64,000 nucleotides of DNA from Thermomicrobium sp. CFH 73360 (GTDB lineage Bacteria; Chloroflexota; Chloroflexia; Thermomicrobiales; Thermomicrobiaceae), in the NCBI RefSeq assembly GCF_023806465.1, contig NZ_JAMSLS010000001.1:496001-560000 (forward strand). The letters run 5' to 3'. Below the pieces are notes generated by a model. The model was not told the origin of the DNA, ran no database searches, and saw only the letters and a program-made list of their open reading frames with translations. Of this stretch, positions 17,454 through 26,551 are shown piece after piece. Position 1 is the stretch's first letter; each line of letters begins with the position of its first letter. A program made the translations under genes and the position numbers.

Positions 17454-18862
17454 CGCTCCGCTCCTCGGCGGCTAGCCAAGTGCCTGACCGCAGCGCGGAA
17501 CGCCTCGCCGCGATGGAACTCGTCCCGGAAGAGCCCAAAACTTGCACAGCCAGGCGAGAGCAACACAATCCCACCTGGCTCAGCCAAACACGCCGCCTGG
17601 TGAACCGCCTCCTCCATCGACCGGTACGGGCCAAAGACACGCACGCCTACCTGCTCGAGCGCGGCGTGGTACTCGGGGGTGGCTGTCCCATCAAGGAGTA
17701 CGACCGCCCGTACGCGTCCTGCGACAGCCTGAGCGAGCTCTCTCAGGGAGACCCCCTTGGCTGCACCACCCCCAATGAGGACGATCGGCCGCCCGCGGAA
17801 CGTTTCAAGTGCAGCGAGCACCGCGACCGGTGCCGTGGCTGCAGTGTCGTTCACGAACTCGACACCATCGATATGGGCCACAAGCTCAAGCCGGTGCGGT
17901 ACTGGCTGGGCCCCCCGTAATCCCGCTCTGGCATGCTCGAGCGTTGCACCGCGGAGAAGTGCTGCGGCCATCGCGGCCAAAGCATCAGAAACGGCATGGT
18001 CACCGGCCAGGGGTATCTCCCGACGATGCAGGAGTTCCTCCTCATGGCCAGCAAACCGCCAGACCAGACGATCACCCCTTCGGAAAGCCCCCTCGCTTAC
18101 TCCATCATCCTGTCCAAAGGCGATCACGCGGCCTACGCCAGTATCCCGGCACGACCAGACCACTGGGTCGTCACGATTGACAACGAACCAGTCGCCGGGA
18201 CGCTGGTGGCGGGCAATGGCGCGCTTCGCATCCACATAGGCCTCAAATGACGGATAGCGGTCGAGATGGTCAGGCGAAATGGTCGTCAGCACTGCAATGT
18301 GCGGGCTCATTCTCTGCTCATCGAGTCCTTCCAGTTGCCAACTGGACAACTCGAGGACCACCGGCGTATCCCGGCCGATTGCTGGAAGCACTTCGAATGC
18401 CGAGCGCCCGAGATTACCGGCTAGAACGGTCTCGGGCTTCCACTGACGCAAGATCGTCGCGCAGAGTGTCGCAGTGGTCGTCTTCCCCTTGGTACCGGTC
18501 ACGCCAATGATCGGTGCAGGGCAAACGCGGAAGAAGAGGGTCATCTCCATCTCGATCCGTGCGCCAGCAGCGCGCGCGAGCGCAAGCCAGGGGGACTCTC
18601 GAGGAACAGCGGGATTTCGCACCACAATCTCGGCCTCTTCGAAGTCCTCACGACGATGCTCACCGAGGACAAAGCGCACCGGGAGATCGCGTAAAGCCTC
18701 AAGGCTGGGTTGGAGCTCTTCGGCAGAGCGCAGGTCTGTCACTGTCACCTGCGCGCCCTGCTCGACGAGCCAGCGTGTGACGCCCAGACCGCCAGAACGC
18801 GTCCCAAGTCCCATCACCAGGACGCGCTTGCCACGGAGATCGAGCCGCTGCTCACCGGTCAT
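17450..18862 (-). CDS. murD: UDP-N-acetylmuramoylalanine--D-glutamate ligase
   Basis: MurD adds D-glutamate to UDP-MurNAc-L-Ala. The 470-residue protein has the N-terminal UDP-binding Rossmann segment VLVMGLGTRSGGLGV, the ATP loop GVTGTKGKTTTATL and the HLDRY..F..YVDAKRAI segment with the lysine expected to be carbamylated. The C-terminal motif appears as FVNDTAATAP, where many MurD proteins read NDSKATN. The protein is otherwise intact. It lies between mraY (22 bp) and ftsW (4-bp overlap). Confidence 0.95.
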   Translation of the reverse strand: MTGEQRLDLRGKRVLVMGLGTRSGGLGVTRWLVEQGAQVTVTDLRSAEELQPSLEALRDLPVRFVLGEHRREDFEEAEIVVRNPAVPRESPWLALARAAGARIEMEMTLFFRVCPAPIIGVTGTKGKTTTATLCATILRQWKPETVLAGNLGRSAFEVLPAIGRDTPVVLELSSWQLEGLDEQRMSPHIAVLTTISPDHLDRYPSFEAYVDAKRAIARHQRPGDWFVVNRDDPVVWSCRDTGVGRVIAFGQDDGVSEGAFRRGDRLVWRFAGHEEELLHRREIPLAGDHAVSDALAAMAAALLRGATLEHARAGLRGAQPVPHRLELVAHIDGVEFVNDTAATAPVAVLAALETFRGRPIVLIGGGAAKGVSLRELAQAVAGRVRAVVLLDGTATPEYHAALEQVGVRVFGPYRSMEEAVHQAACLAEPGGIVLLSPGCASFGLFRDEFHRGEAFRAAVRHLASRRGAER

Positions 18863-18884
18863 GCCTGTGCTCCCGACCCCAAGC

Positions 18885-19904
18885 CTAGACGAGTGCCAGG
18901 GCGATTCCCAGCAAGCCTGCCATCATACTCACCAGCCAAAAGCGCATCGTGATTTGCGTCTCCGACCAGCCAAGGAGTTCGAAGTGGTGGTGTAACGGAG
19001 CCATCCGGAAGAGACGCTTGCCACCGGTCAGCTTGAAGTAGGCAACCTGCAGCATGACCGATACCGCTTCGGCCACGAAGACGATTCCAATCAGTGGCAA
19101 GAGCAACCATTGCCCAGTCATGAAGGCAGCCGTGGCCAGCGCCGCACCGAGCGCGAGTGACCCGGTGTCTCCCATAAAGACCTGCGCCGGATGGGCGTTG
19201 TACCAGAGAAACCCAAGAATCGCTCCGACCATCGTAAAGCAGAAGGTCACCACCTGAATCTGACCCTGGAGGAACGCGATGATCCCGTAGGCCGTGAACG
19301 CCACTGCGGCCGTCCCACCCGCAAGGGTATCCAGCCCATCCGTCAAGTTCACGGCATTGGCCGTTCCAGCGATCGCAAGGACGGCGATGGGGATGTACCA
19401 CAGTCCGATATCGAACTTGCCGAAAAACGGCACGTAGATGCTGCGCAAACCGAGTGGGAAGTGGAGGACGAGCGCAGCGAGCAGTGAGAACAGCAGGAGC
19501 CACGCCATCTTAAAGCGCGCCGTCACTCCACCCCGTTGCGTCGTCACCAGACTCAACCGGTCGTCAATCGCACCGAGGATCGCCGTCCCAATCAGTACCC
19601 CCAGGGGCAAGAGCATGGAGAGTCGCCCAGCGAGGTTGAAGATTACCGTCAGAACGACGACTGGGACGGTGACCAGGAAGCCACCCATTGTTGGCGTCCC
19701 GAGTTTTGTCCGGTGCCCCTCCGGTCCCTCCATGCGGATCTGCTTGCCGATGTTGTGTCGTCGCAACCACGCAATATACGGTTTCCCGACAACGACCGTC
19801 ACGGCGAAGGCGACACCAGAGAGTGCGAGCGAGAGCGCAAGGTTTTCCCCCGGATCTCGCGGCAACACACTCCGCGAACGCATCAGCTCGAGGAGCTCCG
19901 TCAC
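18885..19904 (-). CDS. mraY: Phospho-N-acetylmuramoyl-pentapeptide transferase
   Basis: MraY transfers phospho-MurNAc-pentapeptide to undecaprenyl phosphate, making lipid I. The 339-residue, roughly ten-helix membrane protein has GTPTMGGFLVTVP, the DD motif in GAIDDRLSL, NAVNLTDGLDTLAGG and the signature MAPLHHHFELLGW with the HHH triad. The start is GTG at 19904, overlapping the murF stop as GTGA. Length is slightly shorter than the usual 350-360 but all catalytic motifs are present. Confidence 0.96.
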   Translation of the reverse strand: MTELLELMRSRSVLPRDPGENLALSLALSGVAFAVTVVVGKPYIAWLRRHNIGKQIRMEGPEGHRTKLGTPTMGGFLVTVPVVVLTVIFNLAGRLSMLLPLGVLIGTAILGAIDDRLSLVTTQRGGVTARFKMAWLLLFSLLAALVLHFPLGLRSIYVPFFGKFDIGLWYIPIAVLAIAGTANAVNLTDGLDTLAGGTAAVAFTAYGIIAFLQGQIQVVTFCFTMVGAILGFLWYNAHPAQVFMGDTGSLALGAALATAAFMTGQWLLLPLIGIVFVAEAVSVMLQVAYFKLTGGKRLFRMAPLHHHFELLGWSETQITMRFWLVSMMAGLLGIALALV

Positions 19905-21298
19905 CGTTCACGCTCCTCGCTTGGTACTCGCAGTGCCTCGACAATGTCTTCCATTCGCATCCCACGTGCTCCTTTGACCAGCACAAAATCCCCCGGCCGT
20001 AACGTCTCACGCAACACCGCGACAAGCTCCCGACGATCCTCCGTTGCGTAGACCCGTTCTGGTGCAAGCCCTGAGGCAATCGCTTCCTCAGCGATCCAGC
20101 GCGCGCGTGGTCCCAGCGTGTAGAGACGATCGACAACCGCGGCCGCCCGCCGCCCGACCATCCGATGCCCTTCTTCCTCGTACCAACCAAGCTCATACAT
20201 GTCCCCAAAGACTGCGATGCGGCGCTGGGCCGGAATTTCCTGCAACAGCGAGAGCGCCGCCATGCAGGACGCTGGACTCGCGTTGTAGGTGTCATCCAGC
20301 AACGTCGCGCCGTTGACACCCGGCACGGTTAGAAGCCGTACCTGCACTCGTGGCTCACGGAAACCGGAGAGCATCTCGTCGAGCGTCAAGCCAAACTCGT
20401 AGCCGACGGCGATGGCAGCCAGGGCGTGATGCACGCTATGTTGCCCGAGCAGCGGCAAGCGCACCCGGTTCCGTTCTCCGTAGGCGACGAGATCGAACAA
20501 GATTCCCTCGAGCCCACGGCTTTCAATATCCTCCGCCCGCACATGGCAATCTGGGGAGAGCCCGTACCAGAGGACCCGCGCTCGCGTCCGCTCAGCCATC
20601 AGCCGGACGCGGAAATCGTCCCCATTGAGGAAAGCAACACCATCCTCCGGCAATGATTCCGGGAGTTCGGCGATACTTTGCGCGATGCGCTCCAGCGTTC
20701 CCATGCGTGCCAAATGTGCGTGCGATACATTGGTCACGACACCGATCCGCGGCTCTGCCAGGGCACACAGTTCGCGCACTTCGCCCAACCGATACGCTTC
20801 GCCAAACTCGAGCACGACGACATCGGTATCGGGATTCATGTCCAGAAGATCGAGGGCCACCCCCACATCGGTGTTAAAACTCCCTCGGCTGCGTACTACT
20901 TGAAAACGCTGGGCGAGGACTGAGGCGATGGCTTCTTTCGTACTCGTCTTACCGACGCTCCCCGTGACCGCGACCACTGGGACAGCAAAGAGTCGACGCC
21001 AGTAGCTCGCTAGCCGGAGCAATGCAGCCAAGGAATCGTCCACGACGATCAGCGGCACACCGAGACTTGCAAACTCATTCGCCCGCCGCGCCTCGACAAG
21101 CACAGCGGCGGCACCCCGCCGCACGGCATCGGGGATGAAATCGTGACCATCATGCCGCTCGCCCCGCAGCGCGACAAAGAGGTCGCCTGGCTCGACCGAG
21201 CGCGAGTCGTGCCAGACACGCCGGAAGAGCAAGTCGGGTGCGGCCGAACCTCGCAAGACGCCTTTTGTCCCCTCGAGCACGTCCCGCAGGCCGATCAT
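19901..21298 (-). CDS. murF: UDP-MurNAc-tripeptide D-alanyl-D-alanine ligase
   Basis: MurF attaches D-Ala-D-Ala to complete the cytoplasmic precursor. In the 465 residues are DSRSVEPGDLFVALRGERHDGHDF at the N-terminus (the MurF/MurE N-domain motif), the ATP loop VTGSVGKTSTKE and DDTYNASPASCMAAL. GDMYELG follows, the MurF hallmark near the C-terminal domain. It lies directly after ftsI; the murE gene expected between ftsI and murF is missing. ATG at 21298 overlaps the ftsI stop. Confidence 0.95.
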   Translation of the reverse strand: MIGLRDVLEGTKGVLRGSAAPDLLFRRVWHDSRSVEPGDLFVALRGERHDGHDFIPDAVRRGAAAVLVEARRANEFASLGVPLIVVDDSLAALLRLASYWRRLFAVPVVAVTGSVGKTSTKEAIASVLAQRFQVVRSRGSFNTDVGVALDLLDMNPDTDVVVLEFGEAYRLGEVRELCALAEPRIGVVTNVSHAHLARMGTLERIAQSIAELPESLPEDGVAFLNGDDFRVRLMAERTRARVLWYGLSPDCHVRAEDIESRGLEGILFDLVAYGERNRVRLPLLGQHSVHHALAAIAVGYEFGLTLDEMLSGFREPRVQVRLLTVPGVNGATLLDDTYNASPASCMAALSLLQEIPAQRRIAVFGDMYELGWYEEEGHRMVGRRAAAVVDRLYTLGPRARWIAEEAIASGLAPERVYATEDRRELVAVLRETLRPGDFVLVKGARGMRMEDIVEALRVPSEERER

Positions 21299-23022
21299 GG
21301 CCGTCCCCCTTCTCCCGCCACGCTGTCAACTGGCTGGGACGGTGGAATCCCATACAGCAAGAGCAGCTGCCGAAAAACTTCGGCGAACGCTGGGCCGGCG
21401 GCCCGCTCACCCCAAGGCGATCCCTTGGGTCGATCGATCTTGACCAACACACAAAACCGCGGGTTCTCGACTGGTCCATACCCGATCACCGAGGCGATGG
21501 TTGCCCCCTCACCGCGCTCATAACCATGTGGCCCTGGAATTTCCGCCGTGCCCGTCTTCGCAGCGATCCGGTACCCCGGGATACGAAAGCGTGTCGAGTA
21601 GCTGTCCATCACCTCCGCGAGCATCTCACTGAGCGTCCGTGCTGTCTCCTCACGGATAACTCGTCGTACCGTGGTCGGCTCAGTCACTTGGATTCGCTGC
21701 CCATCCCGGATCTCCTGCACAATGTAGGGCCGCATCAACACGCCACCGTTCGCGATTGCCGAAACAGCAACCACCAGCTGCAATGGCGTCACCGCAATCC
21801 CCTGCCCAAACGCGTTTGTATAGAAGGTTGTCAACGACCAGCCCGCTGTCCCCGGTCGGTTGACAATCCCCTCCACCTCACCCGGCAAATCGACTCCGGA
21901 CGGTTGCCCGAAGCCAAACCGCTCGACTCCGTCATAGAATCTCTCAGGCCCAAGCCGGTCAACGACCTCCATGGCGCCGACATTGCTCGAGTGAATCAAG
22001 ACCTCTGTCATCGTTTCCAGACCAAACTCCTGGAGCAAAGCATTGTAGATACGTGTCCCGTCAGGGAGTTCCCGGTAGGTACCTCCATCGACGACGGTCT
22101 GCGGGGTCACAACGCCAGCGTCGAGCCCGAGCGCCATGGTGATCACCTTGAAAGTTGAACCCGGTTCGTAGGTCGCGCTGACCGAGCGATTGACAAACAG
22201 GGCCGGATCACTAACGGCCGTGAACCGGTTTGGGTCAAATGAGGGGCGATTAGCCATCGCCAAGATCGCCCCAGTCCGAACATCCATGACGATAATGGTT
22301 CCTCCAGCAGCCCGCTGCTCCTGGATCGTGCGCTCGAGCACCGATTCAGCAAGATATTGCACCGCACTATCGATCGTCAGGACGAGCGTTGCGCCGTCTT
22401 TCGGTGGGCTCCAGGAGCTTTGCCCCAACGCGATGACATTCCCAGCAAGATCGCGCTCCCCAACGAGCTGGCCTGGAATGCCCCCAACGACACTGTCATA
22501 TGCCGCCTCTAGCCCGTAGGCTCCGCGATATTCCCAGTTGACGAAGCCAAGCACCTGCGAGGCGAAATCACCCATCGGGTAGGCTCGCTTCGGTTCTGGA
22601 TCCAACACGATACCTGGGAGTTCCAAAGCACGAATTTGCGCCGAGACCTCCGGATCGAGCTGACGTTGAAGCACGACCCACTCCCGGCCGGGTTGTGTCA
22701 GCGCCGCTTCAATGTCCTCGGCCGAACGGCCAATCAACGGTGCAAGGAGTTGCGCCGTCCGATGTGGATCCTCCACCTGACGGACGATTGCCGAGACACG
22801 ATCAGCCGGTATATCGGTTGCCAGCACACGTCCCCTGGCATCGAGAATATCCCCGCGGTGCGCTGGGACGATATCCTCCCGATAACGGAACGCTTCGGCA
22901 CGCTGGGCGAGTACCGGCCCTTGGAGCACAGCAAACGACACCACCCGGTAGCCGACCGCGCCGCTGAACAGCACAAAGGCAGCCAAGAGCACACGGAGAC
23001 GACGCGCCGAGAGCCCGTTCAT
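21295..23022 (-). CDS. ftsI: Peptidoglycan transpeptidase FtsI (class B PBP)
   Basis: FtsI is the septal D,D-transpeptidase acting with FtsW. The 575 residues hold one N-terminal membrane helix (about 8-30), a dimerisation/pedestal domain beginning RGDILDARGRVLATDI, and the penicillin-binding domain. Active-site motifs are STFK (EPGSTFKVITM), SSN (IHSSNVGAMEV) and KTGT (AAKTGTAEIPG). No PASTA repeats follow. ATG at 23022 overlaps the stop of the upstream ftsL-like gene. Confidence 0.95.
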   Translation of the reverse strand: MNGLSARRLRVLLAAFVLFSGAVGYRVVSFAVLQGPVLAQRAEAFRYREDIVPAHRGDILDARGRVLATDIPADRVSAIVRQVEDPHRTAQLLAPLIGRSAEDIEAALTQPGREWVVLQRQLDPEVSAQIRALELPGIVLDPEPKRAYPMGDFASQVLGFVNWEYRGAYGLEAAYDSVVGGIPGQLVGERDLAGNVIALGQSSWSPPKDGATLVLTIDSAVQYLAESVLERTIQEQRAAGGTIIVMDVRTGAILAMANRPSFDPNRFTAVSDPALFVNRSVSATYEPGSTFKVITMALGLDAGVVTPQTVVDGGTYRELPDGTRIYNALLQEFGLETMTEVLIHSSNVGAMEVVDRLGPERFYDGVERFGFGQPSGVDLPGEVEGIVNRPGTAGWSLTTFYTNAFGQGIAVTPLQLVVAVSAIANGGVLMRPYIVQEIRDGQRIQVTEPTTVRRVIREETARTLSEMLAEVMDSYSTRFRIPGYRIAAKTGTAEIPGPHGYERGEGATIASVIGYGPVENPRFCVLVKIDRPKGSPWGERAAGPAFAEVFRQLLLLYGIPPSQPVDSVAGEGGRP

Positions 23023-23474
23023 GGCTCATCCTCCGCTTGTGCGCGTCCGATACCAAGGAGTGCGTCGTTCGTGCGTTCCCACCACGAAGCACGTGGTGGT
23101 TGCGTCGGGATCGGGGTCGGTAGTGCTGGCGAGCGCTCAACCTGGAGCGGCTCGACTCGCCGTAGTGGCACCATGCCATACTCGCGCGTGGCAAGCTCGT
23201 AAATCCGGGCGAGTGACTGGCGTCGGGCCAATTCATAACGCAGGGCTGCCGCCTCAAGCGCGACGGAATCACGCTGGTGTTGGAGCGCGGTGAGTTCGTA
23301 CCCGAGTTCGACCACGCGACTCGTCTGCTCAAGGTACAGCAGGCTGACGCCGGCCAGGGCTCCTACCAAGACCAGCGTCAACGCAAGCCAAGCCCGACCG
23401 CGCCGTCGCGCCAATGGACGGCCAACCGGTTGCGGACGAGGGCCCGTGACCGACCGTACACCTTCCGCCACCAT
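23019..23474 (-). CDS. ftsL: FtsL-like cell division protein
   Basis: This is a 151-residue bitopic protein: a basic N-terminal tail, one membrane helix (about 29-48, WLALTLVLVGALAGVSLLYL), then a coiled-coil region with ELGYELTALQHQRDSVALEA. A proline-rich tail rich in PTPIPTQPP follows. The topology, size and place between rsmH and ftsI are those of FtsL; sequence conservation in this family is low. ATG at 23474 begins 4 bp after the rsmH stop, with GAGGTG immediately before it; the longer open frame overlaps rsmH. Confidence 0.8.
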   Translation of the reverse strand: MVAEGVRSVTGPRPQPVGRPLARRRGRAWLALTLVLVGALAGVSLLYLEQTSRVVELGYELTALQHQRDSVALEAAALRYELARRQSLARIYELATREYGMVPLRRVEPLQVERSPALPTPIPTQPPRASWWERTNDALLGIGRAQAEDEP

Positions 23475-23478
23475 CACC

Positions 23479-24471
23479 TCACACCCGCTCCGCAGCACGC
23501 AGTCGGGCACTCCGGCTGCGCGGATTTCGTACGACTTCCTCCGCTGACGGGCGTACTGCCCGCGGCGTCAGGATGCGCAAGCGCGGCACATGCCCACAGA
23601 CACAGATCGGGGTTCCCGGCGGGCAGAGACAAGCCGCCGCCTCCCGCCGCATGAACTGTTTGACGATTCGGTCTTCTAAGGAGTGGAAGGCGATCACAAC
23701 CAGCCGCCCACTCGGCCGGAGTAACGCGACCGCCTGTTCGAGACCGGCGACAAGGGCCTCCAGTTCCTCGTTGACCACGATCCGCAGTGCCTGAAAGACC
23801 CGTGTGGCTGGATGAATGCGCTCGCGCCGCGCACCCACGACCCGCACAACGAGTTCAGCCAGCTGCGTCGTCGTCTCAATCGGTCGGCGCGCCCGCTCCG
23901 CGACGATTGCACGCGCGATGGCTCGCGCCCGCGGCTCCTCACCGTAACGCCAGAAAAGGTCAGCGAGTTCCTCAACCGACCAGGTATTGACGATCACCGC
24001 CGCCGGAGTTCCCTGTGTCGGATCGAACCGCATATCGAGGGGGCCAGGGAGTTGGAACGAAAACCCGCGCCGCGGGTCGGCAAGCTGGTCGGAAGACAGG
24101 CCAAGGTCGAAGAGTATCCCGTCGACTGCATCGAACCCGTATTGACGGGCCAATCGCGCCAGTTCACGGAAATTTCCGTGACAAGGAATGAGCCGACCAG
24201 AGTATCGCGCGGCAAGGGCTTGAGCACGCTCGACGGCCGCTGGATCAGCGTCCAGGGCAAGCAGACGACCATCCGGCGCACTCGCTTCGAGGATGGCACG
24301 AGCGTGGCCGCCGCCTCCGAACGTGCCATCGATATAGCGTCCGCCGGGGCGCGGTGCCAAGTAGGTCAACACCTCGTGCAAGAGTACCGGCTCATGGATC
24401 GTCGTCGACGCCGACTTGTCTGCGAGGGGAAGAGCGTTTTCGGGCATGGCTTGCCCGGCTCCGTTCGGCAT
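23479..24471 (-). CDS. rsmH: 16S rRNA (cytosine(1402)-N(4))-methyltransferase
   Basis: RsmH (MraW) methylates N4 of C1402 in the 16S rRNA decoding centre. The 330 residues include [13 protein letters not shown], the SAM loop [26 protein letters not shown] and the late motifs [14 protein letters not shown] and [14 protein letters not shown]. The catalytic domain and the inserted helical domain are complete. ATG at 24471 shares one base with the mraZ stop (TGATG). A second in-frame ATG eight codons later is possible. Confidence 0.95.
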   Translation of the reverse strand: MPNGAGQAMPENALPLADKSASTTIHEPVLLHEVLTYLAPRPGGRYIDGTFGGGGHARAILEASAPDGRLLALDADPAAVERAQALAARYSGRLIPCHGNFRELARLARQYGFDAVDGILFDLGLSSDQLADPRRGFSFQLPGPLDMRFDPTQGTPAAVIVNTWSVEELADLFWRYGEEPRARAIARAIVAERARRPIETTTQLAELVVRVVGARRERIHPATRVFQALRIVVNEELEALVAGLEQAVALLRPSGRLVVIAFHSLEDRIVKQFMRREAAACLCPPGTPICVCGHVPRLRILTPRAVRPSAEEVVRNPRSRSARLRAAERV

Positions 24472-24899
24472 CAGATCAGGCTCGCCAGGCGCTGAGCGAT
24501 CGATGGGCCCTCAGCTGCCAGAAGTTCGGCCTGCGTAGCCCATCCCTCCGGGCTCCAGATTTCGATATAGGAGTGCACTCCCACGACGATGGCTTCACGG
24601 TCGAGCCCGGCGTACTCCCGGAGTTCGGGTGGGATGAGAATGCGCCCCTGACGGTCGAACTCGACGATTGTCGCCTCAGCAAAGACCATACGACGAAATG
24701 CGCGCGCGTCCGGGTCGCTGATGGAGAGTGAGGACACTTTCTCGGCTAGCGGCTGCCAGGAGGCCATTGGGTAGAGCGTAAGACAGCGATCGATCCCGCG
24801 CGTGAGTACCCCTTGACCACGAAACGCCTCGCGGAAGCGAGCCGGAATGGCCAGCCGCCCTTTCTCATCGATCGCATGGGTGTATCGCCCGAGAAACAC
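24471..24899 (-). CDS. mraZ: Transcriptional regulator MraZ
   Basis: MraZ is the AbrB-like DNA-binding protein that controls the dcw operon by binding direct repeats upstream of itself. The 142 residues contain two SpoVT/AbrB-type repeats: [14 protein letters not shown] near the N-terminus and [18 protein letters not shown] in the second half, each with the family's D-x-x-G-R pattern. The start is GTG at 24899 ([11 protein letters not shown]), with GAGGG 9 bases upstream. The predicted operator repeats lie just upstream (24963-24998), indicating autoregulation. Confidence 0.95.
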   Translation of the reverse strand: MFLGRYTHAIDEKGRLAIPARFREAFRGQGVLTRGIDRCLTLYPMASWQPLAEKVSSLSISDPDARAFRRMVFAEATIVEFDRQGRILIPPELREYAGLDREAIVVGVHSYIEIWSPEGWATQAELLAAEGPSIAQRLASLI

Positions 24900-24962
24900 G
24901 ACTGCTGCCCTCGTCGCTCAGACCTGCGGGGGAACAATCGCTGGGTACTTTTCCACACGAGC

Positions 24963-24998
24963 CCCCACTTATCCCCACCTTCCCCCACAGTTGTCCAC
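24963..24998 (-). promoter_or_regulatory. MraZ-binding boxes (four 10-bp-spaced repeats)
   Basis: On the minus strand GTGGGG occurs at 24963-24968, 24973-24978 and 24983-24988, and the degenerate GTGGAC at 24993-24998. The period is exactly 10 bases, one helical turn. This matches the known MraZ target, direct TGGGN repeats with 5-base spacers. The boxes lie just downstream of the predicted -10, a repressing position. Confidence 0.8.
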
Positions 24999-24999
24999 A

Positions 25000-25028
25000 A
25001 GCATATGCACGGACACCCCACCGCGCAA
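25000..25028 (-). promoter_or_regulatory. Promoter of the mraZ-led dcw operon
   Basis: On the minus strand TTGCGC (25023-25028) and TATGCT (25000-25005) are separated by exactly 17 bases. The predicted start site near 24993 falls at the first MraZ box. About 95 bases of leader precede the mraZ GTG. Confidence 0.6.
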
Positions 25029-25604
25029 GCACCTTCTGTCTACTATCGCCGATGTTCGTACAGACTGTCCGGACACATCTGCAGTGCGATGCGCCACCAC
25101 ACGTTCCCGTGTCGGCCGCCACCGACATCCATCGAATCCCGCGAGCTTTCGTCGCGCCGCAGAGAGCAGGCTCCACCGCAGCCATCCAGATGTCTTTGCT
25201 AACCGATAATCACCGGTGTGACAGACCCTCTCCCGAAGCAAGTCTCGCTGATCCTGGGCGATCTGTTTCGGCATCAATCCACCAAAGTGACCGACGCCAG
25301 CAGCTCAGACACTACCTGCACGTCGCAAAAGGAACGATGCGCCCCACGACCACCTCATTCGGCGCAACTCCCTGACTCCTCCGCATCTCACCTCACGTGG
25401 AGGTGCCGGATGCTCCGGAATGGACATCAGCAGGACGTCCAAGAGGACGAGAGCACGGCGCAATTGTTGGGCGCTGGGCGAGATCATTCCAGAACACAGT
25501 GTGCTCTCCTTACAAGCAGCGGTCATGCCATCGGGGCGGGAGTCCCTGTCAGGCACCCCGCTCCATTCCGCCGAGATTGACTTTCTCGACTCACGGCAGG
25601 TGAC
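25029..25604. other. Noncoding divergent region upstream of mraZ
   Basis: About 580 bases show no convincing gene in any frame. Visible elements are a 10-base palindrome TGTCCGGACA at 25066-25075, flanked by CAGA and TCTG, and a hairpin CACCTC-ACGTG-GAGGTG at 25389-25405. Base composition is similar to the flanks. Open frames here lack Shine-Dalgarno signals and recognisable sequence. Confidence 0.45.
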
Positions 25605-25632
25605 TTGATTTTGGCGTTTTTCTTGCTACATT
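25605..25632 (+). promoter_or_regulatory. Candidate promoter of the five-gene exported island
   Basis: TTGATT (25605-25610) and TACATT (25627-25632) are 16 bases apart within an AT-rich patch that contrasts with its surroundings. It lies 40 bases before a strong AAGGAGGT Shine-Dalgarno and the ATG at 25672. Confidence 0.45.
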
Positions 25633-25671
25633 GGCGATAGCAGCAGCCACTGGCAAGGAAGGAGGTCGCCC

Positions 25672-26541
25672 ATGCAGCAGCGATTGCGACGATGGATGAT
25701 CCCCATTCTTGTCGCGGTGCTGCTCGCCAGTGCCTTTCTGTCCGGGGTATGGGCCGGACTCAGGCAGCACCGTGTGCTCGCCAATATTCCCATCCAGGCA
25801 GTACCAGAGATCCCAGGCACTGTTCAGCAGAAAGCGATTGAGACCGCTCGTTTTCACCCGCGTATCGCTGCAGCGTTGAGACAGATCCCTGAGGAACACA
25901 TTCGCGGTATTGTTGTCGGCGTTGCCAATGAATCTGGCACACTGCCAACCCAGCTGGATGGCGTCTACATCCAGTTCGACTTTACGACTCCGCAACGGAT
26001 CCGTGCGGAGTGGCTCGACCGATCAGGACGAAGCTATACCGCAACGTTTCGTCACGTCGGGGGTATTTGGGCGGCCTTTCGCCTGCCGGAGTACGAGCTC
26101 CGCTGGTTCGAGCCGACGCCATTCCCGGCCTATGAGCCCGAAGATCCGGCGGAACTTCCTGATTATGTCCACGAGCCGGAACGCTCACGAATCATGACAA
26201 TTGTCCAGCAAACCACGTGGCTGGAGCAACTGCTTGCCGGCCAGGAGTTTCGCGTGACCGGTATTTGGTGGCAGCTCACGGGCAAGGCTGCCCTGGTCGA
26301 CCTCACACTGTCACGTCCTGTCACGGTTCCGCTTGAGACACCTCTGCTCGAGCCTTGGGGAGCCGGTACAGCACCGTGGCCACCAACTGTCACCACCTTC
26401 CGCGAGTGGCTTAAAGCCACAGATCCAAATGAGCTTGCCCGAATCGAAGCGGAGGGAGGCATTACGTTCGAAAGTGGACTCACCCTGATAGTGGACCTGG
26501 AACGGGGGGAAGCATACCTTTTCATCGGCTCTGGGCGGTGA
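25672..26541 (+). CDS. Exported or membrane-anchored protein of unknown function
   Basis: No family recognised for this 289-residue protein. An N-terminal basic stretch and hydrophobic helix (about 9-29, MIPILVAVLLASAFLSGVWA) indicate a signal anchor or signal peptide without a clear cleavage or lipobox. The rest is soluble, rich in aromatic and proline residues, with a low-complexity patch FEPTPFPAYEPEDPAELPDY around residues 144-164. One cysteine-free extracytoplasmic domain is likely. ATG at 25672 is preceded by a near-perfect AAGGAGGT. It is the first gene of a run of five closely spaced plus-strand genes. Confidence 0.7.
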   Translation: MQQRLRRWMIPILVAVLLASAFLSGVWAGLRQHRVLANIPIQAVPEIPGTVQQKAIETARFHPRIAAALRQIPEEHIRGIVVGVANESGTLPTQLDGVYIQFDFTTPQRIRAEWLDRSGRSYTATFRHVGGIWAAFRLPEYELRWFEPTPFPAYEPEDPAELPDYVHEPERSRIMTIVQQTTWLEQLLAGQEFRVTGIWWQLTGKAALVDLTLSRPVTVPLETPLLEPWGAGTAPWPPTVTTFREWLKATDPNELARIEAEGGITFESGLTLIVDLERGEAYLFIGSGR

Positions 26542-26551
26542 GCAGGGTCGA

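Noticed and set aside
25218-25580. A 120-codon open frame in the mraZ upstream region
   Set aside because: There is no Shine-Dalgarno, no recognisable sequence and the composition is like shadow frames elsewhere in the window.
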